Below, one piece after another: positions 1-8,057 of a DNA stretch of 64,000 nt. Position 1 is the first letter of the stretch; each line of letters begins with the position of its first letter. The DNA comes from Roseovarius autotrophicus (GTDB taxonomy: Bacteria; Pseudomonadota; Alphaproteobacteria; Rhodobacterales; Rhodobacteraceae). The translations under genes were made by a program, and so were the position numbers. The stretch covers positions 62,001 to 126,000 of the forward strand of contig NZ_JAGQDH010000001.1 of assembly GCF_018069895.1 (NCBI RefSeq). Direction: 5' to 3'. The notes under the pieces are model-generated. The model was given only the letters and a program-made list of their open reading frames with translations, searched no databases and was not told the DNA's origin.

Positions 1-1
1 T

Positions 2-487
2 TACGAGCCGTTCCGCGTGAGCTATACCGCCGGTCAGCCCTATGTGGGCGCGACGCTGGCGATGTATCCTGCGCCCGACAGCCATGGCGGCATGGGCAAC
101 TTCATCGCCTGGGACAATATCGAGGGCAAGATCAAGTGGTCGATCTCCGAGAAGTTCTCGGTCTGGTCGGGTGCTCTGGCCACCGCGGGCGACGTGGTGT
201 TCTACGGCACGCTCGAAGGCCATCTCAAGGCTGTGCACGCCGAGACGGGAGACGAGCTTTACCGCTTCAAGACCCCCTCGGGCATCATCGGCAACGTGAT
301 GACCTACGAGCAAGACGGCAAGCAGTATGTCGGCATCCTGTCGGGTGTGGGCGGCTGGGCCGGGATCGGCCTTGCGGCGGGTCTGACCAATCCCAATGAC
401 GGTCTGGGTGCTGTGGGCGGCTATGCCGCGCTCAGCGACTATACCGCACTGGGCGGCCAACTCACCGTTTTTGCCTTGCCTGACTGA
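2..487 (+). CDS. xoxF: XoxF-type lanthanide-dependent methanol dehydrogenase, C-terminal part
   Basis: This is the last 161 codons of a periplasmic PQQ quinoprotein alcohol dehydrogenase; the 5' part lies outside the window. It oxidises methanol to formaldehyde or formate and passes electrons to a cytochrome c. The visible piece has the late propeller blades, with motifs such as [27 protein letters not shown] and the glycine-rich tail [12 protein letters not shown], which fit the XoxF branch of the family. The residues that bind PQQ and the metal, including the extra Asp that defines lanthanide dependence, are not visible, so the XoxF rather than MxaF call rests on overall similarity and on the xoxG and xoxJ neighbours. 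The reading frame is open to the left edge. Confidence 0.9.
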   Translation, partial: YEPFRVSYTAGQPYVGATLAMYPAPDSHGGMGNFIAWDNIEGKIKWSISEKFSVWSGALATAGDVVFYGTLEGHLKAVHAETGDELYRFKTPSGIIGNVMTYEQDGKQYVGILSGVGGWAGIGLAAGLTNPNDGLGAVGGYAALSDYTALGGQLTVFALPD

Positions 488-562
488 TCGGGCCTGACAC
501 CGGACCGGCGCGCGGGCCAGGATGCCCCCGTGCCGGTCCCCCAAGACCAGACAGAGGACAGC

Positions 563-1057
563 ATGACCTTCATTCCACGGCTTCTCGCCACCGGGCTGGC
601 CGCCGGTCTCGCCACCGCCGCCGCCGCGCAAGACAACATCACCGCCGCCTATGACGAGGGCGGGCGCTACTACACTGAGGACGACATCCCGACCTTCAAT
701 GTGGCCGAGGATGGCACGGTCGACTGGCTGACCTTCTCGGGTTTCCGCCGCTACCATTCGGAATGCCATGTCTGCCACGGCCCCGACGGCGAAGGCTCGA
801 CCTATGCGCCGGCGCTGAAGAAATCGGCGCTGAACATGGATTACTACGATTTCGTCGATGTCGTCGTGAACGGCCGTGTGAACGGCACTTCGGTCATGCC
901 GCATTTCGGCGATAACCTGAACGTCATGTGCTACCTTGACGATATCTACGTCTATCTCAAGGCGCGCGGTGTCGAAGGCGTGGCGCGGGGCCGCCCCGCG
1001 AAGAAGGATGCCAAATCCGATGAGATCGCGGAGGCCGAACTTGCCTGCATGGGCTGA
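563..1057 (+). CDS. xoxG: XoxG-like periplasmic c-type cytochrome (methanol oxidation electron acceptor)
   Basis: A 164-residue exported cytochrome that probably takes electrons from XoxF. Residues 1-22 form a signal peptide ending AAAAQ. A single haem site, CHVCH, is at residues 68-72, and a Met in SVMPHFGD is a plausible distal axial ligand. The ATG at 563 is preceded by AGAGGA about five bases upstream, which makes it a better start than the upstream GTG in the same frame. The gene follows xoxF by 75 bases and overlaps xoxJ by 17, the usual xoxF-G-J order. Haem attachment would need the Ccm system, part of which is encoded at 48.8-53 kb. Confidence 0.9.
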   Translation: MTFIPRLLATGLAAGLATAAAAQDNITAAYDEGGRYYTEDDIPTFNVAEDGTVDWLTFSGFRRYHSECHVCHGPDGEGSTYAPALKKSALNMDYYDFVDVVVNGRVNGTSVMPHFGDNLNVMCYLDDIYVYLKARGVEGVARGRPAKKDAKSDEIAEAELACMG

Positions 1058-1886
1058 GGGATTGCGCCGTGCGGCGGCAGGTCTCGCGCTTGGCGCGGGG
1101 CTTGCGGCGGGCGCTCTGGCGCAGACCTCGGATCTGGTGGCGGTGGATGCGCTGCGCGTCTGCGCCGACCCCGCGAATGCGCCCATGTCGTCGGAGGATG
1201 GCAGCGGATATGAGAACGTGCTTGCCGAACTGATCGCCGAAAAGCTGGGCGTGTCGGTCACTTACGAGTGGTATCCGATGTCCACCGGCTTTATCCGCAA
1301 CACGCTGCGCGACAAGAAATGCGATGTCGTGATCGGTTACGCGCAGGGGCACGAACTGGTGCTCAACACCAATCATTACATGACCTCGGTCTATACGCTG
1401 ATCGTGCCTGCGGGTGGCGATCTGGCGGAGGTGGAAACACTCGCCGATCCGCGCCTCAAGGGGCGGCGCATCGGCATTGTCGCGGGCACGCCGCCCGGTG
1501 CCCATCTGGCGCGGCACGGGCTGATCGCGCGCTCCAGAGGCTACCCGCTCATCGTGGACCGCCGCCATCAAAGCCCGGCGCAGGACATGCTGGCCGATCT
1601 GGAGGCGGGCGAGATCGACGCGGCGATCCTGTGGGGGCCTTTGGGCGGGCCGTTGGTCAAGCGCGCGCATCCCGGCCTCAAGGTCATTCCGATGGTGCGC
1701 GAAGAGGGCGCGCCGCGCCTATTCTACCGCATCACGATGGGCGTGCGGCAGGGTGAGAAGGTCTGGCAGCGCAAGCTCAATTCCCTCATCCGCCGCCACC
1801 AGGGCGAGATCGACGCGCTGTTGCACGAGGCGGGCGTACCCTTGGCCAATGACATGGGCACGGCGCTTGTCGTGCCGGGTCCATGA
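1041..1886 (+). CDS. xoxJ: XoxJ/MoxJ-like periplasmic binding protein associated with quinoprotein dehydrogenase
   Basis: A 281-residue protein of the solute-binding fold that accompanies PQQ methanol dehydrogenases and is thought to help their activation or maturation rather than import a substrate. Features include a signal peptide (about residues 1-28, ending GALAQ) and an early ALRVCADPANAPMS segment typical of the family. The start is TTG at 1041, chosen because GGAGG lies six bases upstream and because it gives a clean signal peptide; no ATG gives a sensible N-terminus. It overlaps the end of xoxG by 17 bases and runs into the next gene by an ATGA overlap, so translation is probably coupled. 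Confidence 0.85.
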   Translation: MPAWAEGLRRAAAGLALGAGLAAGALAQTSDLVAVDALRVCADPANAPMSSEDGSGYENVLAELIAEKLGVSVTYEWYPMSTGFIRNTLRDKKCDVVIGYAQGHELVLNTNHYMTSVYTLIVPAGGDLAEVETLADPRLKGRRIGIVAGTPPGAHLARHGLIARSRGYPLIVDRRHQSPAQDMLADLEAGEIDAAILWGPLGGPLVKRAHPGLKVIPMVREEGAPRLFYRITMGVRQGEKVWQRKLNSLIRRHQGEIDALLHEAGVPLANDMGTALVVPGP

Positions 1887-2422
1887 GACACGCGGCCTTT
1901 CTCGCCGCGCTTCTCGCGCTCTCGGTGACGGCTGTGGCGCAGGGTGTGCGAGGGCCCGAGGGCTACCGGATGGACAATTACCGCGCGCCGGTGCCCGACA
2001 CTCTACCGGGCGCACGGGTTCTGTCGGTCGAAGAGGCGCATGCGCTTTGGGGCGCGGGTGCGGCCTTTGTCGACGTGCTGCCACGCCCGCCCAGGCCCGC
2101 CAACCTGCCCGCCGGCACGATCTGGCGCGAACAGCCGCGGGCCTCGATCCCTGGCGCGCGCTGGCTGCCGAATGTGGGTTATGGCGCGATTGCCGAGGTG
2201 ACGGAGGCGTATTTCAAGGCCGGGCTGGAACAGGCGACCGGTGGCAACATGGCAAAACCGCTCGTGATCTTCTGCCTTGCCGAGTGCTGGATGTCCTGGA
2301 ACGCCGCCAAACGCGCTTTGGAATATGGGTATACGGCTGTGCATTGGCTGCCCGAGGGCACCGACGGTTGGGCCAGGGCGGGCTATCCGCTCGGGATGGT
2401 GGCCGCCGAACCGGGCTACTGA
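1883..2422 (+). CDS. PQQ-dependent catabolism-associated CXXCW-motif protein (rhodanese-like)
   Basis: A 179-residue exported protein of a family found beside PQQ alcohol dehydrogenase genes. It has a signal peptide (to about residue 20, AVAQG), a rhodanese-like fold with VLSVEEAHALW and AAFVDVLP, and the diagnostic FCLAECWMSWNAAKRA stretch. Three residues separate the two cysteines here (CLAECW). The biochemical role is unknown; a thiol-redox or metallochaperone function for the dehydrogenase or cytochrome is inference. It is the last gene of the xoxFGJ transcript and meets the oppositely oriented beta-propeller gene tail to tail with a 7-base overlap. Confidence 0.8.
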   Translation: MRHAAFLAALLALSVTAVAQGVRGPEGYRMDNYRAPVPDTLPGARVLSVEEAHALWGAGAAFVDVLPRPPRPANLPAGTIWREQPRASIPGARWLPNVGYGAIAEVTEAYFKAGLEQATGGNMAKPLVIFCLAECWMSWNAAKRALEYGYTAVHWLPEGTDGWARAGYPLGMVAAEPGY

Positions 2423-3342
2423 GCGGGCGCGACAAAGGCACCAAAGGCGCGCGGCCCGTCGCAGGTCTCGATCTCGGCTATGGTCTCAAGGGTTTCGGCG
2501 TCGATCACACTCAGTGTGTTGGAGAACCAGTTGGCAACGGCGATAAGGCCATCTCTGGTGCTGTCCACCCCCTCGGGATACTCGCCCACGTCGAGCGTAG
2601 CCACCACCGCCAGCGTGTTGAGCGCGATGACGCTGATCGTCTCGGCATACTGGTTGGTGACAAAGGCCCGCCCCCCCGCGAAGCCCACCCCATAGGGCCG
2701 CGCGCCGACCTTGATGGTTGCGAGGGCCGCGCCGGTCCCGGTGTCCAGAACGGTTACGTCGTCGCTGCCCACATTTGCCACGAAAAGCCGTCCGTCGGGG
2801 GCAAAGCGCAGCCCGAAAGGCCGGATGCCGACCGGGGCCTGCCAGAGCGGCGCAAGCGTGGCTGCGTCAAACACCGAGACCCGGTCGGCATCGCGTTCGG
2901 CAGCGGCCAGAAACCGACCGTCGGGCGACAGATCGAGGCCCGCCGGGGCGGCGGCGGTGGCGAGATCGGCAAGCGGCATGAGTGTCGCGGCATCGAGCAC
3001 CCGCACCCGCGCCTCATACCAGTCCGAGACAAAGACCCGCCCGCGCACCGCGTCCACCGCAATGCCGATGGGGCCACCGTCAAGCACGGCCTCGGCCATC
3101 AGCGCGCCCGAGGGCGCGTGACGGCGCACGGTCTTGGTCTCTGCGGCGACGGTATAGACTGCGCCCGCCACCACCGCCACGCCCGCAGGCTTGCCCGGCA
3201 GCGGCCAACGGGCCACCTCGCTGAGCGTGGCGAGGTCGATCACCGAGACCTCCTCGCCACTCTGGCAGGTGACATAGGCCAAGTCTGCCACCGCCGGGGC
3301 GGCGAGCAGCGCAAGCGCGAGCGCCTCAGATCCCCGGCGCAC
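2416..3342 (-). CDS. Exported YVTN-type beta-propeller protein
   Basis: A 308-residue periplasmic propeller built from repeats of about 40 residues with motifs such as VSVIDLATL, RVRVLDAATL, VTVLDTGTG and LSVIDAETL. The GTG at 3342 gives a good signal peptide (RRGSEALALALLAAPAVA) and overlaps the upstream SRPBCC gene by 17 bases, so the two are probably one transcript. Propellers of this type recur in PQQ and lanthanide loci, where one (LutD) has been reported to bind lanthanides. Whether this one binds metal cannot be told from sequence. It is distinct from the second propeller at 5326-6297. Confidence 0.75.
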   Translation of the reverse strand: MRRGSEALALALLAAPAVADLAYVTCQSGEEVSVIDLATLSEVARWPLPGKPAGVAVVAGAVYTVAAETKTVRRHAPSGALMAEAVLDGGPIGIAVDAVRGRVFVSDWYEARVRVLDAATLMPLADLATAAAPAGLDLSPDGRFLAAAERDADRVSVFDAATLAPLWQAPVGIRPFGLRFAPDGRLFVANVGSDDVTVLDTGTGAALATIKVGARPYGVGFAGGRAFVTNQYAETISVIALNTLAVVATLDVGEYPEGVDSTRDGLIAVANWFSNTLSVIDAETLETIAEIETCDGPRAFGAFVAPAQ

Positions 3343-3868
3343 CGAACCGCGCCACCAACGCCTGCATCCCGGCCTCATAGACACCGGTGACGGCGGCGAT
3401 GGCGGCCTCGTCGTTCAACTCGGCCGGTGGGTCGTTGTTGGGATAGCCGCGATAGAACGCGCCGCGCCACTCCACGACAGAGCCACCGCCCTCGCGCGGC
3501 TTCACCGTGAGATGCGAGGAATAATTCGTCACCGGCAGCACCGCCACATCCACATCGGTGATGCGGTAGGAATAGGTCATCTGATCGGCGTCGTATTTGT
3601 ACAGCTCTTCGTCGATGGTCGGGCCGTCCTCACCGCCCAGAACCAGCCGCCGCGTGGCGTCTATCTCGTTGCCACGTTCTCCGGTCGAGGAATGCACCGC
3701 CGGGTGCCAGCCCATGTCCTGAAAATTGCCGATCGCGGCCCAGACCTCGGCCGGTTCGGCGGCCAGCTCGGTTGTCACCGTCACCTTCTGCCGTGTCGGT
3801 CCATGGGCGAGCGCCAGCCCCGGTAAGAGCATCAATGCCCCGGCAAGCATGAGTGTGCGTCTTTTCAT
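3326..3868 (-). CDS. Exported SRPBCC-family protein, MxaD-like
   Basis: A 180-residue protein with a signal peptide (residues 1-21, ending ALAHG) followed by a START/SRPBCC-like domain: KVTVTTELAAEPAEVWAAIG, then NFQDMGWHPAVHS, and a C-terminal helix with MQALVARFG. MxaD, a methanol-oxidation accessory protein reported to help electron transfer from methanol dehydrogenase to its cytochrome, belongs to the same fold, so a similar job is inferred. It is the first gene of the two-gene minus-strand unit and is divergent from the lut-like operon. The 258 bases between them contain the TCTTA-N5-TAAGA inverted repeat. Confidence 0.75.
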   Translation of the reverse strand: MKRRTLMLAGALMLLPGLALAHGPTRQKVTVTTELAAEPAEVWAAIGNFQDMGWHPAVHSSTGERGNEIDATRRLVLGGEDGPTIDEELYKYDADQMTYSYRITDVDVAVLPVTNYSSHLTVKPREGGGSVVEWRGAFYRGYPNNDPPAELNDEAAIAAVTGVYEAGMQALVARFGAPGI

Positions 3869-3987
3869 CTGTCCTCCCTTTCCCGGCGATGCCGCCGATT
3901 TGATCCTCCGAATATGCCTTGCTCACAAAGGTGCGAACAACTCAAAGGGGCGCCGAAAAGACCATTTTTATCAGTCTCTTGACGCAC

Positions 3988-4002
3988 TCTTATAAAATAA
4001 GA
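3988..4002. promoter_or_regulatory. Inverted repeat TCTTA-N5-TAAGA between divergent MxaD-like and lut-like operons
   Basis: A perfect 15-bp dyad, arms TCTTA and TAAGA with an A/T-only centre, almost midway between the two divergent start codons (about 120-125 bases from each). The same arms and spacing, with the same ACTCTTA left flank, occur upstream of pqqA at 16003-16017, and I found no other copy. It probably binds a regulator of the methanol/lanthanide/PQQ genes. The regulator is unknown; the response regulator encoded at 16040-16714 is one candidate. Confidence 0.55.
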
Positions 4003-4126
4003 ATCGAGCTTCAGTGTCGGCTTGATAAGGTGAGTCTGACAACCCGGCCAAAGGTAGCGGGTGCCTTGTGAAGGGCGCGCGGCCTATGGTCCGGGGAGGC
4101 TCGTGACTCGGGCAAGGGAGGGAAGA

Positions 4127-5314
4127 ATGTCAGGCTGGCGACAGGCGCTTTGCGCGCTGACGATGATCTTTTTCTCGGGGCAAGTGGCCCAGGCGGTGGA
4201 GGTGCGCGCGGCGGTGCTGCGGGTGGATTACCCGCGCCTGCTGCCGGTCTCGCGCCACGATCTGCGCGCCGGGGATATCGGATTCGCGGGCGCGGCGCTG
4301 GCGGATGAGGACAACGGCACAACGGGCCGGTTTCTGGGTCACACCTATCAGACCACGACACACGCCGCCACGCCCGAAGAGGCCGATGCTGCGCTAGACG
4401 CGATCCTTGCCGATGGCGTGCGCCTGATCGTGGTGCAGGCCGAGGCCGAGGATCTCTTGCGCCTCACCGATCGGGCGGGGGCAGCGGGTGCGCTTGTCTT
4501 CAACGCATCCGCGCCCGACATCGAATTGCGCGATGCCGAGTGCCGCGCCAACCTGCTGCATGTCGCGCCGTCCAACCAGATGCTGGCCGATGCCGTGGCG
4601 CAGTTCGCGGTGTGGAAGCAATGGCGCAACTGGTTCCTTGTCGAAGGCTCCAATCCCGCTGACCAGGCCCTCGGCCAGGCATTTCGCCGCGCAGCGGCCA
4701 AGTTCGGCGCGAAGCTGGTGGAGACGCGCATCTTCGAGGATACCGGCGGCAGTCGGCGCACTGATTCCGGCCATGTACTCATTCAGCGGCAATTGCCCGT
4801 GTTCATGCAGGGTGCGCGCGCACATGATGTGGTGATCGCCGCCGATGCCACCGATTATTTCGCCGGCTACCTGCCTTATCACCTGTGGACGCCGCGCCCG
4901 GTGATGGGCTCGGGCGGGCTGCGTCCCGTGACCATGAACGCCACGCACGAAGCCTGGGGCGCGACGCAGTTCCAGACCCGCTTCGAGAAGCTGACGCAAC
5001 GCCGCGTGGCACCCGAGGATTACAACGTCTGGCTGGCGCTGCGGGTGATCGGCGAGACGGTGACGCGCACCGGGTCGGCAGAGCCGGACGCGATCCGCGC
5101 CTATGCGCTGTCGGACAGCTTCGATCTGGCCGCCTTCAAGGGGCAGAAGGTCACGTTCCGCGACTGGAACGGCCAGTTGCGCCAGCCGGTCCTTCTCTAT
5201 GACGGCTGGACCACGGTCAGCGTCAGCCCGCAGGAGGGCTTTCTGCACCAGATCTCGCCGCTCGACACGCTGGGGCTTGATCGTCCCGAATCCGCCTGCA
5301 CCGCTTTCAACTGA
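4127..5314 (+). CDS. lutA: ABC transporter substrate-binding protein of the PQQ/lanthanide (lut) type
   Basis: A 395-residue periplasmic binding protein resembling branched-chain-amino-acid-type receptors but belonging to the subfamily linked to PQQ alcohol dehydrogenases. A signal peptide occupies residues 1-23 (ending QVAQAVE). The ATG at 4127 follows a strong GGGAGGGA, so it is preferred over an in-frame ATG 66 bases upstream. It starts a long plus-strand operon that also encodes a propeller, small secreted proteins and an ABC-2 ATPase/permease pair. That set matches the lanthanide utilisation and transport locus of methylotrophs, where LutA is the binding protein. The ligand (free lanthanide, lanthanophore or other) is inference. 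No TonB receptor (LutH) is in the window. Confidence 0.72.
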   Translation: MSGWRQALCALTMIFFSGQVAQAVEVRAAVLRVDYPRLLPVSRHDLRAGDIGFAGAALADEDNGTTGRFLGHTYQTTTHAATPEEADAALDAILADGVRLIVVQAEAEDLLRLTDRAGAAGALVFNASAPDIELRDAECRANLLHVAPSNQMLADAVAQFAVWKQWRNWFLVEGSNPADQALGQAFRRAAAKFGAKLVETRIFEDTGGSRRTDSGHVLIQRQLPVFMQGARAHDVVIAADATDYFAGYLPYHLWTPRPVMGSGGLRPVTMNATHEAWGATQFQTRFEKLTQRRVAPEDYNVWLALRVIGETVTRTGSAEPDAIRAYALSDSFDLAAFKGQKVTFRDWNGQLRQPVLLYDGWTTVSVSPQEGFLHQISPLDTLGLDRPESACTAFN

Positions 5315-5325
5315 CGGAGATGCGC

Positions 5326-6297
5326 ATGAAAACCCTGCTTCTCAGCACCGCCCTCGTGGCGCTTGGCCTTTCCCCGGCGCTGGCCGGCAAGGCGTTTGTG
5401 TCGAACGAGCGCGGCAACACCATTACCGTGATCGACACCGACACATGGGAGGTCATCACCGAGTTTGCGGGTGGTAACCGTCCGCGCGGCATCACCGTGA
5501 GTCCCGATGGCAAGAAACTTTATGTCTGCGCCTCTGATGACGATCTCGTGCGGGTATTCGATACCGAAACCTATGAGGAATTGCCGAGCCTGCCCTCGGG
5601 GCCCGATCCGGAGCTTTTCGTGCTCGAGCAAAGCGGCAAGCGGCTTTTCATCGCCAATGAGGACGACAACCTCGTGACCGTAACAGATACCGAAACGCGC
5701 ACCATACTTGCCGAAATTCCCGTGGGGGTAGAACCCGAGGGCATGGGCATCAGCCCCGATGGCAAATTCGTCGTCAACACCTCTGAGACGACGAACATGG
5801 CGCATTTCATCTCGACCGAGGATTACGAGATCAAATACAACGTGCTGGTGGATCAGCGCCCGCGCTATGCGCAATACACTGCCGATGGCACGCGGCTCTA
5901 TGTCTCGTCCGAGATCGGCGGCACGGTGACGGTGATGGACATCGCCGAGGACGGCGCGCCCACGGTCGTGCACAAGATCACATTCGAGGTGCCCGGCGTG
6001 CAGCCAGAATGGCTGCAGCCGGTGGGGGTGAAGGTGACAGAGGACGGCAGCCGCGTCTTTGTCGCGCTCGGGCCCGCCAACCGCGTCGCGGTGGTCGATG
6101 GCCAAAGCCTTGAGGTGCTTGATTACATCCTCGTGGGGCAGCGCGTCTGGCAGCTCGATTTCACCCCCGACCAGAAATACCTGCTCAGCACCAACGGCAA
6201 TTCCAACGACATCACCGTGATCGACGTGGCCGCTGAAAAGGCCGTCCGTTCGATCGCCGTGGGTCAGGCGCCCTGGGGCGTCGTGACCATCGACTGA
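5326..6297 (+). CDS. PQQ-catabolism-associated YVTN beta-propeller protein
   Basis: A 323-residue secreted seven-bladed-type propeller with repeated motifs such as NTITVIDTDTWEVI, DLVRVFDTETYEEL, NLVTVTDTETRTIL and NDITVIDVAAEKAV, each followed by a GxxPxGxxxSPDGK turn. Its signal peptide is residues 1-20 (SPALAGKA). ATG 5326 is chosen because CGGAG lies six bases upstream; an ATG two codons earlier sits on top of that site. It lies 11 bases after lutA in the same operon. Family members accompany PQQ ABC transporters, and a propeller from such loci has been described as a lanthanide binder; acidic loops such as SDDDL and NEDDN are visible here. Confidence 0.8.
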   Translation: MKTLLLSTALVALGLSPALAGKAFVSNERGNTITVIDTDTWEVITEFAGGNRPRGITVSPDGKKLYVCASDDDLVRVFDTETYEELPSLPSGPDPELFVLEQSGKRLFIANEDDNLVTVTDTETRTILAEIPVGVEPEGMGISPDGKFVVNTSETTNMAHFISTEDYEIKYNVLVDQRPRYAQYTADGTRLYVSSEIGGTVTVMDIAEDGAPTVVHKITFEVPGVQPEWLQPVGVKVTEDGSRVFVALGPANRVAVVDGQSLEVLDYILVGQRVWQLDFTPDQKYLLSTNGNSNDITVIDVAAEKAVRSIAVGQAPWGVVTID

Positions 6298-6325
6298 CCG
6301 CCAACCGAAGACAGGGAGACGAAAG

Positions 6326-6787
6326 ATGAAGAAAGTTCTGACCGCCTGCGCGCTGGCCCTGCTGGCCGCACCCGTGACCACCCTGGTCCCCGCGCCCGCC
6401 CATGCCGCGCCGCTTTGCGACAACCTGGGCTTTGCCGGGCTTTTGGCCAAGTGCAACCGGGGCGAGACGATCCATCTGACGCTGGCCTCTGGGCAGCCTC
6501 TGGGCGAGGATCACACGCTTGAATCGGGGGCCTATTACAAGCTGGAGATCACCGCCGACGGCTCGGCGGAGCTGGCCATTTCCGGGCCCGATTTCTTTCG
6601 TGCGATCTGGATGAACGAGATCGTCATCAACGATATCGAAATCCGCCCGATGGCGATCGATTCGATCGAGTTCGACCGGGCGGGCACGGTGGAACTGTCC
6701 TTCATCGCCATCAAGCCGGGCCGTCATGTGCTGCGCATTCCCGGCTCCACCGGCGAGAGCCAGCAAGTCACCTTTACCATTCAGTAA
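6326..6787 (+). CDS. Conserved secreted protein of the PQQ/lut operon, function unknown
   Basis: A 153-residue protein with a clear signal peptide (residues 1-27, ending PAHAAP) and a compact beta-rich mature part. Two cysteines (LCDNLG and AKCNRG) could form a disulfide. Segments such as YYKLEITADGSAEL, PDFFRAIWMNEIVIND and RHVLRIPGSTG suggest an immunoglobulin- or cupredoxin-like sandwich, but no copper ligand set is obvious. It follows the propeller gene by 28 bases, with a GGGAGACGAAAG ribosome site, and precedes another small secreted gene. I do not recognise a named family; a periplasmic partner for lanthanide or PQQ-enzyme handling is inference from position. Confidence 0.7.
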   Translation: MKKVLTACALALLAAPVTTLVPAPAHAAPLCDNLGFAGLLAKCNRGETIHLTLASGQPLGEDHTLESGAYYKLEITADGSAELAISGPDFFRAIWMNEIVINDIEIRPMAIDSIEFDRAGTVELSFIAIKPGRHVLRIPGSTGESQQVTFTIQ

Positions 6788-6802
6788 CCATAAGGAGTTC
6801 CC

Positions 6803-7063
6803 ATGAAGCACCTGATGTCGCTTGCCCTTGCCGGGCTTCTGGCCATGCCCGCGTTCGCGGCCCATGATGACGACCACCCAGACGCCGAAACCATCGCCAG
6901 GGTCGAGGCGCTGCTGGCCGATATGGACTGTCAGATGGACCCCGACGATATCGAGTTTGAGGACGGCGTCTATGATCTTGACGATGTGATCTGCAAGGGC
7001 GGCAAGCAGTATGACATCAAACTCAACGTCAATTTCGAGGTGATCGAACAGCGTGAGGAATGA
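6803..7063 (+). CDS. Small acidic secreted protein, PepSY-like
   Basis: An 86-residue protein: signal peptide 1-19 (MPAFA), then a strongly acidic mature chain with clusters HDDDHPDAE, DMDCQMDPDDIEFEDG and DLDDV. The arrangement of helix (ETIARVEALLADMD) then two strands (IEFEDGVYDLDD, KQYDIKLNVN) is PepSY-like. Two cysteines may pair. ATG 6803 follows AAGGAG. The acidic loops make it a candidate periplasmic metal-binding protein in a lanthanide-linked operon, which is inference; no known lanmodulin EF-hand is present. Its 3' end overlaps the next gene by 11 bases. Confidence 0.7.
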   Translation: MKHLMSLALAGLLAMPAFAAHDDDHPDAETIARVEALLADMDCQMDPDDIEFEDGVYDLDDVICKGGKQYDIKLNVNFEVIEQREE

Positions 7064-8057
7064 CGCCATAGCTGTGCGGGCCGGGGGGGCGCTGCCCTCC
7101 CGCCGCCTGTTTCTGGGCCTGCCGCTGATCCTGGGCTGGCCCGCGCTGGCGCAGGGCGTTCCGGTGATCCGCGCCGCCGTCTTGCGCATCGGCACGGTGA
7201 ACTGGGAATTGCAGACCATCCTGCGCGAGGGGCTGGACGAAAAGCACGGCTTTCGCCTGACGGTGCAGGGCTATGCCGATGGCACCGCCGCGCATCTGGC
7301 GGTCGAAGGGGGCACGGCGGATCTGGCGGTGAGCGACATGATCTGGCTCGCGCGGCAGCGGATGGCGGGGCGCGATTATGTGATGATCCCCTATTCGCGC
7401 GCGGTGGGGGGCGTGGTCGTGCCGGGCGAGAGCACGGCGCGGACGCTGGCGGACCTGCGCGGCGGCAAGATCGGGATTGCGGGCGGGCCGCTTGACAAAT
7501 CCTGGCTGATCCTGCGGGCCTATGCGCGGGCGCAACACGGCATGGATCTGGCCGCCGAGACAAGCCAAGTCTATGGCGCGCCGCCGCTGATCTACAAATC
7601 CGCCCTGCGCGGCGGCTATGGGGGGGTGGTGAATTTCTGGCATTTCCTTGCGCGGATGCGCGCGGGCGGAATGCGCGATCTGGTTTCCGTGGCGCAGGCG
7701 GCGGGCGTGCTTGGTCTTGACCCGGAGACGCCGCTGATCGGTTATTACCTCAAGAAAAGGTTCCTTGCCGCCCATCCCGGTCTGGCGCAGGCGTTCTATA
7801 ATGCGAGCCGCGAGGCCAAGGAGATCATGGCCCGCTCGGAGGCTGCCTGGGAGGCGCTGCGCCCGCTGATGGGCGCCACGGATGACGCCGAATTTGCCGC
7901 CCTGCGCGAAGGCTGGCTCGATGGTGTCCCGCGGCGCGGCCCGGTCGATCCCGCAGGCGCGCGCGCGATGCTGGCGCTCATGGCGGATTTGGGTGGTGAG
8001 GCGCTGATGGGGCCGGTGCGCGACCTGCCCGAGGGGCTTTTCGCCGATGTCACCTGA
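7053..8057 (+). CDS. NitT/TauT-type ABC transporter substrate-binding protein with Tat-like signal
   Basis: A 334-residue periplasmic binding protein of the nitrate/sulfonate/thiamine-precursor class. The N-terminus carries SRRLFLG, which fits a twin-arginine signal, followed by a hydrophobic stretch ending PALAQG. Family features include AAHLAVEGGTADLAVSD and the segment DLRGGKIGIAGGPLDKSW. The GTG at 7053 overlaps the previous gene; a GTG at 7074 is an alternative. It is followed at once by a matching permease and ATPase, so a complete importer is embedded in the lut-like operon. The substrate is unknown. Confidence 0.8.
   Translation: MRNDAIAVRAGGALPSRRLFLGLPLILGWPALAQGVPVIRAAVLRIGTVNWELQTILREGLDEKHGFRLTVQGYADGTAAHLAVEGGTADLAVSDMIWLARQRMAGRDYVMIPYSRAVGGVVVPGESTARTLADLRGGKIGIAGGPLDKSWLILRAYARAQHGMDLAAETSQVYGAPPLIYKSALRGGYGGVVNFWHFLARMRAGGMRDLVSVAQAAGVLGLDPETPLIGYYLKKRFLAAHPGLAQAFYNASREAKEIMARSEAAWEALRPLMGATDDAEFAALREGWLDGVPRRGPVDPAGARAMLALMADLGGEALMGPVRDLPEGLFADVT

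Noticed and set aside
3979-4004. TTGACG plus TATAAA as a sigma-70 promoter for the lut-like operon
   Set aside because: Spacing between the two hexamers is only six bases; better explained by the A/T-rich centre of the inverted repeat.
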